Positions 17,155 to 24,199 of a DNA stretch of 33,970 bases are shown here, in pieces; position 1 is the first letter of the stretch; every line of letters starts with the position of its first letter. The notes under the pieces were generated by a model. It was given only the letters and a program-made list of their open reading frames with translations, was not told where the DNA came from and did not search any database. Source of the stretch: Thermoanaerobacter thermocopriae JCM 7501 (lineage in GTDB: Bacteria; Bacillota; Thermoanaerobacteria; Thermoanaerobacterales; Thermoanaerobacteraceae). Made by a program: the position numbers and the translations under genes. The stretch lies in the NCBI RefSeq assembly GCF_001310975.1, contig NZ_BAZY01000025.1, positions 1-33,970 of the forward strand, in the 5' to 3' direction.

Positions 17155-17981
17155 AGCCACTCTTCCTTTATGCGCCTTTTCTTTTGCGACCTTTTTTTGC
17201 TTTTTCTTCTTTTTTTTACAGATTCAATACTCGCTTTTAGTGCACTTACTAAATCGAGGACATTGTCAGCTTCAGGTGCTTTTTGAGGAATTTCTATTTC
17301 TTTGTCTTGTATCTTTGACTCAATCATTTCAATTAACGTCTTTCTGTAGTTATCATCATATTTTTCGGGTTTGAAATCTGAGGTTAGAGTATCAACAAGT
17401 TGTTTGGCCATTTTTATTTCATTTTCATGCAAGTTGACTTCTCTTAAAGGAGGAAGCTGGTTTGTGCTTTTTATTTCATCAGGAAAATGCATTGTTTCCA
17501 TGACCATGTATTTTTCATCGTACACTCGTATGCATGCGAGGCTTTGCTTGGACCTGATTACCACTTTCGCTATTGCAACTCGTTTTGTTTCTTTCATAGA
17601 ATCTCTTAAAAGTACATAAGGCTTTGTACCAATATCTTCGGGTACAATGAAATATGTTTTGTCATAATATATGGGGTCTATTTGTCCTATATCGGTAAAA
17701 TCTACTATATCAATGGTTTTAACTGTTGGCATAGGTATCCTTTCCAAATCTTCCTCATCTATAATGACAAATTTACCTGGTTCGTATTCATATCCTCGTA
17801 CTATTTCCTCATCTGAAATGGGTCTATTACATACAGGGCAGATTTTTTCATATTTTATAGGAGTTTTACATTCTTTATGAAGTTGCCTAAAATGTATGGC
17901 ATGGTCTTCTGTAGCGGTATACAGTTTTATGGGGATACTTACAAGACCAAAACTTATTGCTCCTTTCCACATTGAGCGCAT
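17151..17981 (-). CDS. ku: non-homologous end joining protein Ku
   Basis: Homodimeric DNA-end-binding protein that recruits LigD. The 276-residue protein starts with the family signature MWKGAISFGLVSIPIKLY. It has a CPVC pair at 48-51 within the GYEYEPGKFVIIDEEDLE region, and ends in a strongly basic tail (about residues 253-271, mostly Lys and Arg), as in Ku proteins with extended DNA-contacting C-termini. GAGGTGA is 7 bases before the ATG. In sporulating Firmicutes Ku-LigD often protects the spore genome. It is divergent from the secreted protein at 18123. Confidence 0.95.
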   Translation of the reverse strand: MRSMWKGAISFGLVSIPIKLYTATEDHAIHFRQLHKECKTPIKYEKICPVCNRPISDEEIVRGYEYEPGKFVIIDEEDLERIPMPTVKTIDIVDFTDIGQIDPIYYDKTYFIVPEDIGTKPYVLLRDSMKETKRVAIAKVVIRSKQSLACIRVYDEKYMVMETMHFPDEIKSTNQLPPLREVNLHENEIKMAKQLVDTLTSDFKPEKYDDNYRKTLIEMIESKIQDKEIEIPQKAPEADNVLDLVSALKASIESVKKRRKSKKRSQKKRRIKEEWL

Positions 17982-18070
17982 ATTTAAATCACCTCATATT
18001 TAATATTTCCATTAAAAAATTTTTATTAAAAAAATATATATAAGCTGCTATATATGGATATATATGTTTG

Positions 18071-18099
18071 TTGAAATATGATATTATATACAGTATAAT
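18071..18099 (+). promoter_or_regulatory. sigma-A promoter of the gene at 18123
   Basis: TTGAAA (18071-18076), 17 bases, perfect TATAAT (18094-18099). The preceding 50 bases are runs of TATATA with no clear further signal. The TATAAT overlaps the leftmost in-frame TTG of the gene, which rules that codon out as the start. Confidence 0.65.
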
Positions 18100-18122
18100 T
18101 GGAATTGAATGGGGTGATAAAA

Positions 18123-19376
18123 TTGAAGAATGTAAAAAAGATACTTTCATGGATTCTTATTATTGCTATTGTTGTATTGATACCTATATTTTCGTTTGCA
18201 AGAAATCTTCCAAAATTCACTTTTGGGTCAAGGCTTTTATATAGCGGGACGTATGGGACTGATGTAAAAGAATTACAAGCCATGTTAAATAAAGCGGGAT
18301 TTGATACAGGCACTGTTGACGGCATATTTGGTAAAATGACATTAAATGGAGTTTTAGACTTTCAAAGGTCCAAAAATCTTGTGCCCGATGGAATTGTAGG
18401 TCCTAAGACATATGCTGTTCTTGAAACTGTTTCCTGGGCTGACCCGATAGTTTACTCTGTTAAGCCAGGGGATAACTTATACTTTATAGCAAAGCGCCAT
18501 GGAACGAATGTCCAAAATATAATAGATACAAATGGATTAAATGATGGGGATAGCTTATATGTTGGGCAAAAGATTTTAATTCCTCATCCGCCTGTTGAAG
18601 TGCCACAACAATTGAACAATGCTACAAATTATCAAGAACTTAAAAATAACATTCAGGCATTGATATCTCAATATCCTGGCAAATACGGAGTTTACTTTAT
18701 TGACTTAAATACAGGGCAAACTTTAGAAATAAACGGTTATGATTCGTTTATTGCAGCAAGCACTTATAAAGTACCTCTTAACTTTTACCTTTATACTCTT
18801 ATAACCGATGGAAAAATAGACCCTAATATGAAGGTGCAATACACTCAAGCTGACTATGAAGGGGGTGCCGGTTCTATACAGGCAGACCCTGTTGGAAGTT
18901 ATTATACTATAAGAGAGCTTTCAAGACGTTCGATTGAAGAGAGTGATAATATAGCCTCCAATATGATTATGAGAGTTGTAGGAAGGGATAATTATATAAA
19001 ATTTATGGAAAAATTAGGAGCCTATGTAATACCCTACAGCAGCAATATTACTTCTCCAAGAGATATGAGTATGTATATGAAAAAACTTTTAGATTATGTA
19101 AATGCTCATCCGGATACTGCAGGAGAATTAATGTATTATCTTAAAAATACCATATATAATGATAGAATATCTTATCCTATACCAGATGAAATAGAGGTAG
19201 CACACAAAATAGGTAATTTGTCCAATGTAGTAAATGATACAGCGATAGTTTTCCATCCGGCGAGACCTTATATATTAACTGTACTTGCAAATGATGTAGA
19301 TGGTTCTGACGACTCCTATGCATATACTGTAATAAGGCAGATATCAAAAATGGTGTATGACTTTCAAAATAGATAA
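18123..19376 (+). CDS. secreted PG-binding/LysM protein with a class A beta-lactamase-like domain
   Basis: A 417-residue exported protein. A basic N-terminus and hydrophobic stretch (about residues 8-26) form a signal peptide or anchor. A peptidoglycan-binding domain (about 36-102, DVKELQAMLNKAGF to GIVGPKTYAVL) and a LysM domain (about 110-154, YSVKPGDNLYFIAKRHG) follow. The rest is a serine beta-lactamase fold: STYK (Ser213, Lys216) is the SxxK pair, SDN lies at 274-276, and HKIG stands where KTG is usual. It may be a wall-bound serine hydrolase or a non-hydrolysing relative rather than a resistance enzyme. GGGGTGAT fixes the TTG at 18123. Confidence 0.85.
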   Translation: MKNVKKILSWILIIAIVVLIPIFSFARNLPKFTFGSRLLYSGTYGTDVKELQAMLNKAGFDTGTVDGIFGKMTLNGVLDFQRSKNLVPDGIVGPKTYAVLETVSWADPIVYSVKPGDNLYFIAKRHGTNVQNIIDTNGLNDGDSLYVGQKILIPHPPVEVPQQLNNATNYQELKNNIQALISQYPGKYGVYFIDLNTGQTLEINGYDSFIAASTYKVPLNFYLYTLITDGKIDPNMKVQYTQADYEGGAGSIQADPVGSYYTIRELSRRSIEESDNIASNMIMRVVGRDNYIKFMEKLGAYVIPYSSNITSPRDMSMYMKKLLDYVNAHPDTAGELMYYLKNTIYNDRISYPIPDEIEVAHKIGNLSNVVNDTAIVFHPARPYILTVLANDVDGSDDSYAYTVIRQISKMVYDFQNR

Positions 19377-19377
19377 A

Positions 19378-19410
19378 AAGTTAAGCCGGGTTTTCCGGCT
19401 TAAACTTTTA
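19378..19410. terminator. bidirectional terminator between convergent genes
   Basis: AAGTTAAGCCGG pairs with CCGGCTTAAACTT (one bulged base) around a GTTTT loop, starting two bases after the stop codon at 19376. It can serve the plus-strand gene and ytaF, which ends at 19423 on the other strand. Confidence 0.75.
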
Positions 19411-19422
19411 GTACCTTAAGGC

Positions 19423-20053
19423 TTAGAACAAAGTTTTATAAGCTATTATAAGTAAAATAACCCCGCTTAGAATCGTGCCAAATTGTCCGATGGTAAAAGA
19501 GCCTATTCGCATATTAGCAACTTTTGCCCCTAATTGTACTCCTGCCCATACAGAAACAAAGCTTCCAATTGATGTAGTGAAAGATATAGCAAAGGGACAA
19601 AAACCCAAAAGCCCTGCTCCCAGTCCGTTTGTCAGAGCATTTGCTGAAAGGACAATTCCCAAAAGGATTGCTTCCCATAAATTGATTTCTCCGGATTTAT
19701 CCAAATCTACGATTTCAGGATTTTCCAAAATTTTTTTTTATAGAAGTAGTCTTTGATGATATTCGTTGTATATTTTTGGAAGACGTTTTACGAGGAACAG
19801 CCAGTAAAATAATTCTAAGTCCTATTATAAAAAGCAGAAATGCTCCTACAATTAAAGGTAGTGATCCTGGCAGGGTTTTATTTAACCATTTACCAAAAAA
19901 TATTCCAGACATGCTAAATAAAAAAGAGATTATTGCGATGATTGTATTGGAAAGAATACTTATTCGTATATTTCGTATACCATAGGAAATGCCTACTCCA
20001 AAATTATCTATGCTTGATGATATTGCAAACCCTGAAATGATTAGCCATTTCAT
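19423..20053 (-). CDS. ytaF: YtaF-like sporulation membrane protein (one-base frameshift in a T9 run at 19731-19739)
   Basis: Polytopic membrane protein of the YtaF/MntP-like group. The N-terminal half has three helices (WLIISGFAISSSIDNFGVGISYG, about residues 2-24; ISILSNTIIAIISFLFSMSG; SLPLIVGAFLLFIIGLRIILLA). The C-terminal half repeats the fold (LGIVLSANALTNGLGAGLLG, then two further helices) after a loop NPEIVDLDKSGEI. The two halves are in different frames because of nine Ts at 19731-19739; eight Ts join them into about 209 residues. The ATG at 20053 has GAGGAG upstream. Its role in sporulation is known only by name from Bacillus; a cation exporter function like MntP is possible. Confidence 0.82.
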
Positions 20054-20115
20054 ATGTTCACACTCCTCTCTATCTACCTTTATAGTACGCATTAGATAAA
20101 GAAGGTGTGATTTTA

Positions 20116-20145
20116 TTGAAAAAGCATAATATTGTAAGGTATAAT
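20116..20145 (+). promoter_or_regulatory. sigma-A promoter of ylxP-like gene
   Basis: TTGAAA (20116-20121), 18 bases, perfect TATAAT (20140-20145), ending 45 bases before the ATG at 20191 and divergent from ytaF. Confidence 0.65.
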
Positions 20146-20190
20146 TATATTGTAAAAATTTCCTGAAGGAAGTTAGGTAAGGGGATATAT

Positions 20191-20478
20191 ATGATTGTAT
20201 CTTATTGTAAAGTATATCTACATGCCAATTGGGTTCATTCATTAAAAGAAAAAAGAATGATTGTAAGAAGCATTGTAGGTAAGGTAAAAAGTCATTATAA
20301 TGTATCTATATGCGAAATAGAAAACCAAAATTTACACAAATCAATTGTCATAGGTTTTTCGGTGTGTGGCAGTGATGCTGTTTTAACACATAAAATAGTT
20401 CAAGAGGTTGTAGACTATATTGAAAAAAATACAGATGCTTATATAGAAAATATAGAAATGGATACAATAAATGTTTGA
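20191..20478 (+). CDS. DUF503 (YlxP-like) protein
   Basis: A 95-residue cytoplasmic protein with the DUF503 landmarks: an N-terminal beta-strand ending in the LHANWVHSLKEKRMIVRSIVGKVK region (hydrophobic-basic helix) and then VSICEIENQNLHKSIVIGFSVCGSD. YlxP usually sits in the nusA-infB-rbfA operon; here it is a single gene with its own promoter and terminator, so this may be a second copy. Function unknown; a ribosome-related role is guessed from the usual neighbourhood only. Confidence 0.82.
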   Translation: MIVSYCKVYLHANWVHSLKEKRMIVRSIVGKVKSHYNVSICEIENQNLHKSIVIGFSVCGSDAVLTHKIVQEVVDYIEKNTDAYIENIEMDTINV

Positions 20479-20510
20479 CTCCAAATGAATTATGTTCATT
20501 TGGAGTTTTT
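20478..20510 (+). terminator. intrinsic terminator after the DUF503 gene
   Basis: A 12-bp perfect stem (ACTCCAAATGAA 20478-20489, loop TTATG, complement 20495-20506) followed by T-rich sequence. It starts in the stop codon. Confidence 0.9.
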
Positions 20511-20513
20511 ATT

Positions 20514-20531
20514 TTGTGATTTTTATCACAG
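20514..20531 (+). promoter_or_regulatory. CRP/FNR-type palindrome before hcp
   Basis: TTGTGA (20514-20519), six bases, TCACAG (20526-20531): the inner TGTGA-N6-TCACA is the textbook CRP-family site. It lies about 72 bases before the hcp start. A CATAAT at 20555-20560 would put the site centre about 42-44 bases upstream of transcription start, the class II activator position. HcpR, a CRP/FNR-family regulator of hcp in anaerobes, is the natural candidate; Rex recognises a related TTGTNA-type site and is the alternative. Confidence 0.7.
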
Positions 20532-20594
20532 ATTCTATTGAACTTTTAGTTTATCATAATTTGTGGACAAAAGCTTAAAAAAGGAGGAAGTAAA

Positions 20595-22237
20595 ATGAGC
20601 ATGTTTTGCTATCAATGTCAAGAAGCTTCTCAGGGCATAGGCTGTACAGTACGAGGTGTATGCGGCAAGACAGACGATGTTGCAAATCTTCAAGATTTGC
20701 TGGTTTTTACATTGAAAGGTATATCTTATCTAAATTTAAAGGCTAGAGAAGCAGGAGTAAATAAAGATAAGACGGACAGATTCCTTATTGAGGGATTATT
20801 TTCCACAATAACTAACGTTAACTTTGACAAAAACTTCTTTATTAACAAAATAAAAGAAGCTGTTGCATTAAGGGAGGAAATAAAACAAGACCTCAAAAAA
20901 GCAGAAATTGAAGTAGATGAATCCATTGAAGCTATAAACTGGGTTTATGGTACAGATGAAGATATAGAGGCAATAGCTCGTGAGGTAGGAGTTTTATCTA
21001 CAAAAGACGAAGATATAAGGTCATTAAGAGAGCTTATCACTTATGGTGTAAAAGGTATGGCGGCTTATGCATATCACGCATATCAGCTGGGATACAAAGA
21101 TGATAATATATTTAGGTTTATGGAAAAGGCTTTAGCTAAAATTTTAGATGACAGCTTGACTGCAGATGATTATGTGGCTCTTGCACTCGAGGCAGGAAAA
21201 TTTGGCGTTGATACAATGGCACTTCTTGATAAAGCGAATACATCGACTTATGGCCATCCTGAAATAACAAAAGTTAATATTGGTGTGAGAAATAATCCTG
21301 GAATATTGATAAGCGGTCATGATTTGAAAGACTTAGAGCAATTGTTGGAGCAAACTGCTGGTACAGGGGTTGACGTTTATACCCACGGAGAAATGCTTCC
21401 TGCTCATTATTACCCGACTTTTAAGAAATATCCACATTTTGTTGGTAACTATGGAAATGCATGGTGGAAGCAAGACAAAGAATTTGAATTATTTAACGGA
21501 CCAATTTTAATGACTACAAACTGTCTTGTGCCTCCAAAAGATTCCTACAAAGATAGAGTTTACACTACAGGTGTTGTAGGCTTTGAGGGAGCAAAACACA
21601 TTCCAGAAGGTCCTGATGGAAAAAAGGACTTTTCAGAAATAATTGAACATGCAAAAAGATGCAAGCCACCTGTTGAAATTGAAAGAGGAGAAATAATTGG
21701 AGGTTTTGCTCATAACCAAGTTTTAGAGCTGGCAGATAAAATTGTAGAAGCAGTAAAGACAGGAGCTATAAAGAGATTTTTCGTAATGGCAGGCTGCGAT
21801 GGCAGAATGAAGAGCAGAACCTATTATACCGAATTTGCTAAAGCTCTTCCCAAAGATACAGTCATTTTAACTGCAGGCTGTGCAAAATACAGGTACAACA
21901 AGTTAAATCTTGGAGACATAAACGGAATTCCCAGAGTTTTAGATGCAGGACAATGCAATGACTCATACTCATTGGCTTTAATAGCATGAAGCTTAAAGAA
22001 GTCTTTGGCTTAAATGATATAAACGAACTTCCTATATCTTACAACATTGCATGGTATGAACAAAAGGCTGTTATAGTGCTTTTGGCCCTTTTATACCTCG
22101 GAGTAAAAAATATTCATTTAGGACCTACGCTTCCTGCTTTCTTGTCACCAAATGTTACAAAAGTGTTAGTTGATAAATTTGGCATTGGTGGCATTACAAA
22201 TGTAGAAGATGATTTAAAAATGTTCATGGGCGAATAA
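20595..22237 (+). CDS. hcp: hydroxylamine reductase / hybrid cluster protein (one-base frameshift at 21987)
   Basis: Cytoplasmic Fe-S protein that handles nitric oxide or hydroxylamine stress in anaerobes. The N-terminus has the cysteine set [15 protein letters not shown], continuing GVCGK, for the proximal cubane cluster. Hybrid-cluster ligand regions are visible as [53 protein letters not shown] and [10 protein letters not shown]. The frame closes at 21989, but one missing T turns ALKLKEVF into a stop; the continuation to 22237 gives a normal length near 547 residues ending in LPAFLSPNV and a short tail. GGAGGA is 9 bases before the ATG, and a CRP/FNR-type site lies upstream. Confidence 0.94.
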
Positions 22238-22271
22238 AGATAACGGCTGCAAAGTGCAGCCGTTATCTTTT
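22238..22271. terminator. strong terminator after hcp
   Basis: A 14-bp perfect stem (AGATAACGGCTGCA 22238-22251, loop AAG, complement 22255-22268) followed by Ts. It can also act for the convergent regulator gene. Confidence 0.92.
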
Positions 22272-22273
22272 GC

Positions 22274-22302
22274 CATTATGATTAATTATTAATCATAATG
22301 GT
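22274..22302. repeat. perfect 29-bp palindrome between convergent genes
   Basis: CCATTATGATTAAT (22274-22287), a single central T, then the exact complement to 22302. With a one-base centre it is a poor terminator hairpin, although a smaller folded form is possible. It lies five bases past the stop of the minus-strand regulator and three bases after the hcp terminator. Confidence 0.8.
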
Positions 22303-22307
22303 TAAAA

Positions 22308-22706
22308 TTACACTTCCTTTTCTTTTTTTATATACTTTTCTAAATCAGTGGTATTCAAACTCACTTTTATATACCCTTCTATATCTTTCTTTCTTTCCTC
22401 AGGCAACATTTCAAAAGCTTTAAAAATTATTTTATCCTTTTCACTGATGTTTTCAAACTCTTCCCTCGATAAATATTTTGCCTCTTCTTCTTTTACATAT
22501 TCTATTTGTTGCCCAGTAAGAAGCCAATCTATTGAAACATTAAGGGCGTTTTTTAACTTTATCAAAGCATTGGAAGAAGGCATTGATTTGTTATTTTCAA
22601 GGTCACTTAAATTTCCAACAGATAATCCTGTGAGTTTGCTTAAAGCTGTTATAGTCAAATTATTTTTTTTACGGGCGTATTTTATGCGTTCGCCAACTGT
22701 ATCCAT
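22308..22706 (-). CDS. XRE-family transcriptional regulator
   Basis: A 132-residue DNA-binding protein. The helix-turn-helix is at residues 5-60 (ERIKYARKKNNLTITALSKL, then TGLSVGNLSDLENNKSMPSS), the class found in phage-type repressors and SinR-like proteins. The C-terminal half is charged and helical (KDKIIFKAFEMLPEERKKDIEGYI), probably for oligomerisation. GGAGGAG is 5-6 bases before the ATG. Its upstream region, shared with the divergent small HTH gene, holds an 11-bp inverted repeat that is a likely autoregulatory operator. The target genes are not evident from the sequence. Confidence 0.85.
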   Translation of the reverse strand: MDTVGERIKYARKKNNLTITALSKLTGLSVGNLSDLENNKSMPSSNALIKLKNALNVSIDWLLTGQQIEYVKEEEAKYLSREEFENISEKDKIIFKAFEMLPEERKKDIEGYIKVSLNTTDLEKYIKKEKEV

Positions 22707-22721
22707 AACACTCCTCCCTTT

Positions 22722-22769
22722 CTGAATTACGATATTAGTATTGACATTTTCGTAATTCAGATATATATT
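22722..22769. promoter_or_regulatory. divergent promoter region with inverted-repeat operator
   Basis: CTGAATTACGA (22722-22732) and its exact complement (22750-22760) are 17 bases apart. On the plus strand TTGACA (22741-22746), a 17-base gap and TATATT (22764-22769) form a strong promoter for the small HTH gene, and the right half-site lies inside its spacer. A minus-strand -10 (TAATAT) lies between the half-sites, with the right half-site near its -35. One bound protein could therefore control both directions. Confidence 0.7.
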
Positions 22770-22877
22770 TAAATATAGTTAACTTTTAATCATTATCTAT
22801 TTTAACACAAATATTTTACTATTCCTACTGAATAAATATATAACCTTTGTTTGCAGGGAAAATAAGGGGGTACTTTG

Positions 22878-23063
22878 ATGAAAAAAAGAAAGTTAACAGA
22901 TTTTGGGAAGTTAGTGAATGATAGATTAGCAGAACTCAATATGACACAAAAAGAACTATCCCGGTTAATAGGCACCAGTGAGCCATATTTAAGCATGATT
23001 TTACATGGGGAAAGGTCAGGAAAAAAATATATTGATAAAATAAAGGAGATATTAAAACTTTGA
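22878..23063 (+). CDS. small HTH (Cro-like) DNA-binding protein
   Basis: A 61-residue protein that is little more than a helix-turn-helix: FGKLVNDRLAELNMTQKELS, followed by RLIGTSEPYLSMILHGERSG and a short helix KKYIDKIKEILKL. AAGGGGG at 22864-22870 supports the ATG at 22878; a TTG one codon earlier is possible. It is transcribed away from the XRE regulator across a shared operator, like the cI/cro arrangement, but no phage genes adjoin it. It may be an antagonist of the neighbouring repressor or a relic of a lost element. Confidence 0.75.
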   Translation: MKKRKLTDFGKLVNDRLAELNMTQKELSRLIGTSEPYLSMILHGERSGKKYIDKIKEILKL

Positions 23064-23093
23064 TTAGCGTTTTTGGCATCTTGCAAATTTTTT

Positions 23094-23100
23094 TTCGACA
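23094..23100 (-). promoter_or_regulatory. candidate Spo0A box (distal)
   Basis: TTCGACA on the plus strand, i.e. a perfect TGTCGAA 0A core on the minus strand, 140 bases before the sigma-H-type promoter. Short enough to occur by chance. Confidence 0.35.
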
Positions 23101-23210
23101 GGTGTAGTTTTAATATTAGCATAATCTACAGTTTTCGATGTCACAAAAAGCACCAAATAGCTTTGCAGGAGCTTATTAAATGTTTGTTAAGGTAAAAAAA
23201 GAGTTTTTTC

Positions 23211-23262
23211 TGTCGATAAAAATTCTAAAAAATAAAGGATTTTTTACAAAAAAATAGAATAT
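23211..23262 (+). promoter_or_regulatory. sigma-H-type promoter with a proximal Spo0A-like box
   Basis: AAAGGATTT (23234-23242), 11 bases, ATAGAATAT (23254-23262) fits every position of the Bacillus sigma-H consensus RNAGGAWWW-N11/12-RNNGAATWW. TGTCGAT at 23211-23217, one base from the Spo0A core TGTCGAA, is 16 bases upstream. The arrangement resembles early-sporulation promoters. The rest of 23064-23322 is AT-rich and shows no gene. Confidence 0.55.
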
Positions 23263-23322
23263 ATTAATATATATTGTAAGTTAATAATTAATCTTAAAAA
23301 ATAAATTGGAGGGGATAGTAAG

Positions 23323-23688
23323 ATGTATTACAGGAAAGTGAGCGAGTACATATCGACAAGGGAGGAAGAAAAGAGAAACATAACTACTCACTACATAGTG
23401 GTTATGTCAGAAATAGGTGTTTTTAACGGAAAAGAGGAAGTAAAATTGCCGTCGTATGGAATAAAGATTCATCAAGAAATTTTTGATGGTGAAAAGGGGA
23501 AAATTGAAATAATAGAAGAAAAAGTGACAAATATAAGCCCTTACTTTGAAAAAGTGGACAAGCTGGCACAATTCTTTAAAGAAATGACAGTGTCGCCTCT
23601 TCATCTGTATGAAATAATTGACGATATATGGGAGGATTACATAACGGACTATGATAGACAAGCCCAATTGTGTAAGGTTGCTATTTAA
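23323..23688 (+). CDS. DUF6514-like protein of unknown function
   Basis: A 121-residue soluble protein with no signal peptide or membrane segment. A beta-rich middle (YIVVMSEIG, then VKLPSYGIKIHQEI) leads to a helical end (YFEKVDKLAQFFKEMTVSPLHLYEIIDDIWEDYI) that resembles the clostridial DUF6514 family; I recall the family rather than having searched it. TTGGAGGGG lies 8 bases before the ATG. It is a single gene with its own terminator, behind a sigma-H-type promoter, which suggests expression at the onset of sporulation. Function unknown. Confidence 0.7.
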   Translation: MYYRKVSEYISTREEEKRNITTHYIVVMSEIGVFNGKEEVKLPSYGIKIHQEIFDGEKGKIEIIEEKVTNISPYFEKVDKLAQFFKEMTVSPLHLYEIIDDIWEDYITDYDRQAQLCKVAI

Positions 23689-23717
23689 GAAGGTGTTACA
23701 CCTTCTTTTATTTTTTT
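23687..23717 (+). terminator. intrinsic terminator
   Basis: A 9-bp stem (AAGAAGGTG 23687-23695, loop TTA, CACCTTCTT 23699-23707) begins in the stop codon and is followed by a long T-run. Confidence 0.9.
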
Positions 23718-23782
23718 GAAGGATTTTGTGATTTAATAGAGAAATAATATATTGTAATTAGGAGAAGTGGAGGAACTAAGAT

Positions 23783-24199
23783 ATGGAAATATTTGTTGGA
23801 ACGGATATTGTAGAAGTTGAAAGGATAAAAAAAGCTTTTAATACATATTCTAAATTTTTGGAACGAATATTTACTCAAAAGGAGATAGAGTATTTTAACA
23901 GTAAAAGGAGGAACTTGACCCATATAGCGGGTTTTTTTTCCGCGAAAGAAAGCGTCTCAAAAGTCTTAGGAACAGGTATAGGTAGTTTTAGCTGGAAAGA
24001 TATTGAAATATGTCACAATGAAAAGGGAGCGCCTGTTGTAATTTTAAAAGGGAAAGCTAAAAGTATTGCGGACAAAAAGGGAATAAGGGATATAAAGCTA
24101 TCTATTTCTCATACAAAAACCCATGCTATAAGCTGTGCTATTGCTATTGGAGGTGAAAAAAATGATAGTGCTGACATCAAAACAGATGAGAGAAGTTGA
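23783..24199 (+). CDS. acpS: holo-[acyl-carrier-protein] synthase
   Basis: Transfers phosphopantetheine from CoA to apo-ACP for fatty-acid synthesis. Landmarks are VGTDIVEVERI at the N-terminus with the Mg-binding Asp, FSAKESVSKVLGTGI, and the C-terminal LSISHTKTHAISCAIA. At 138 residues it is a little longer than typical (about 120-126), the extra residues being a charged tail that overlaps nnr by 38 bases. GGAGG is 9 bases before the ATG. First gene of a run matching the Bacillus acpS-ydcC-alr-ndoAI-ndoA order. Confidence 0.93.
   Translation: MEIFVGTDIVEVERIKKAFNTYSKFLERIFTQKEIEYFNSKRRNLTHIAGFFSAKESVSKVLGTGIGSFSWKDIEICHNEKGAPVVILKGKAKSIADKKGIRDIKLSISHTKTHAISCAIAIGGEKNDSADIKTDERS

Noticed and set aside
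18025-18070. TATATA-rich stretch as a replication origin or repeat
   Set aside because: It is short, has no DnaA-box-like sequence and is adequately explained as AT-rich promoter surroundings.
22308-23063. Prophage
   Set aside because: Only two small HTH genes are present; flanking genes are hcp, a DUF6514-like gene and acpS, with no phage functions or attachment repeats seen.
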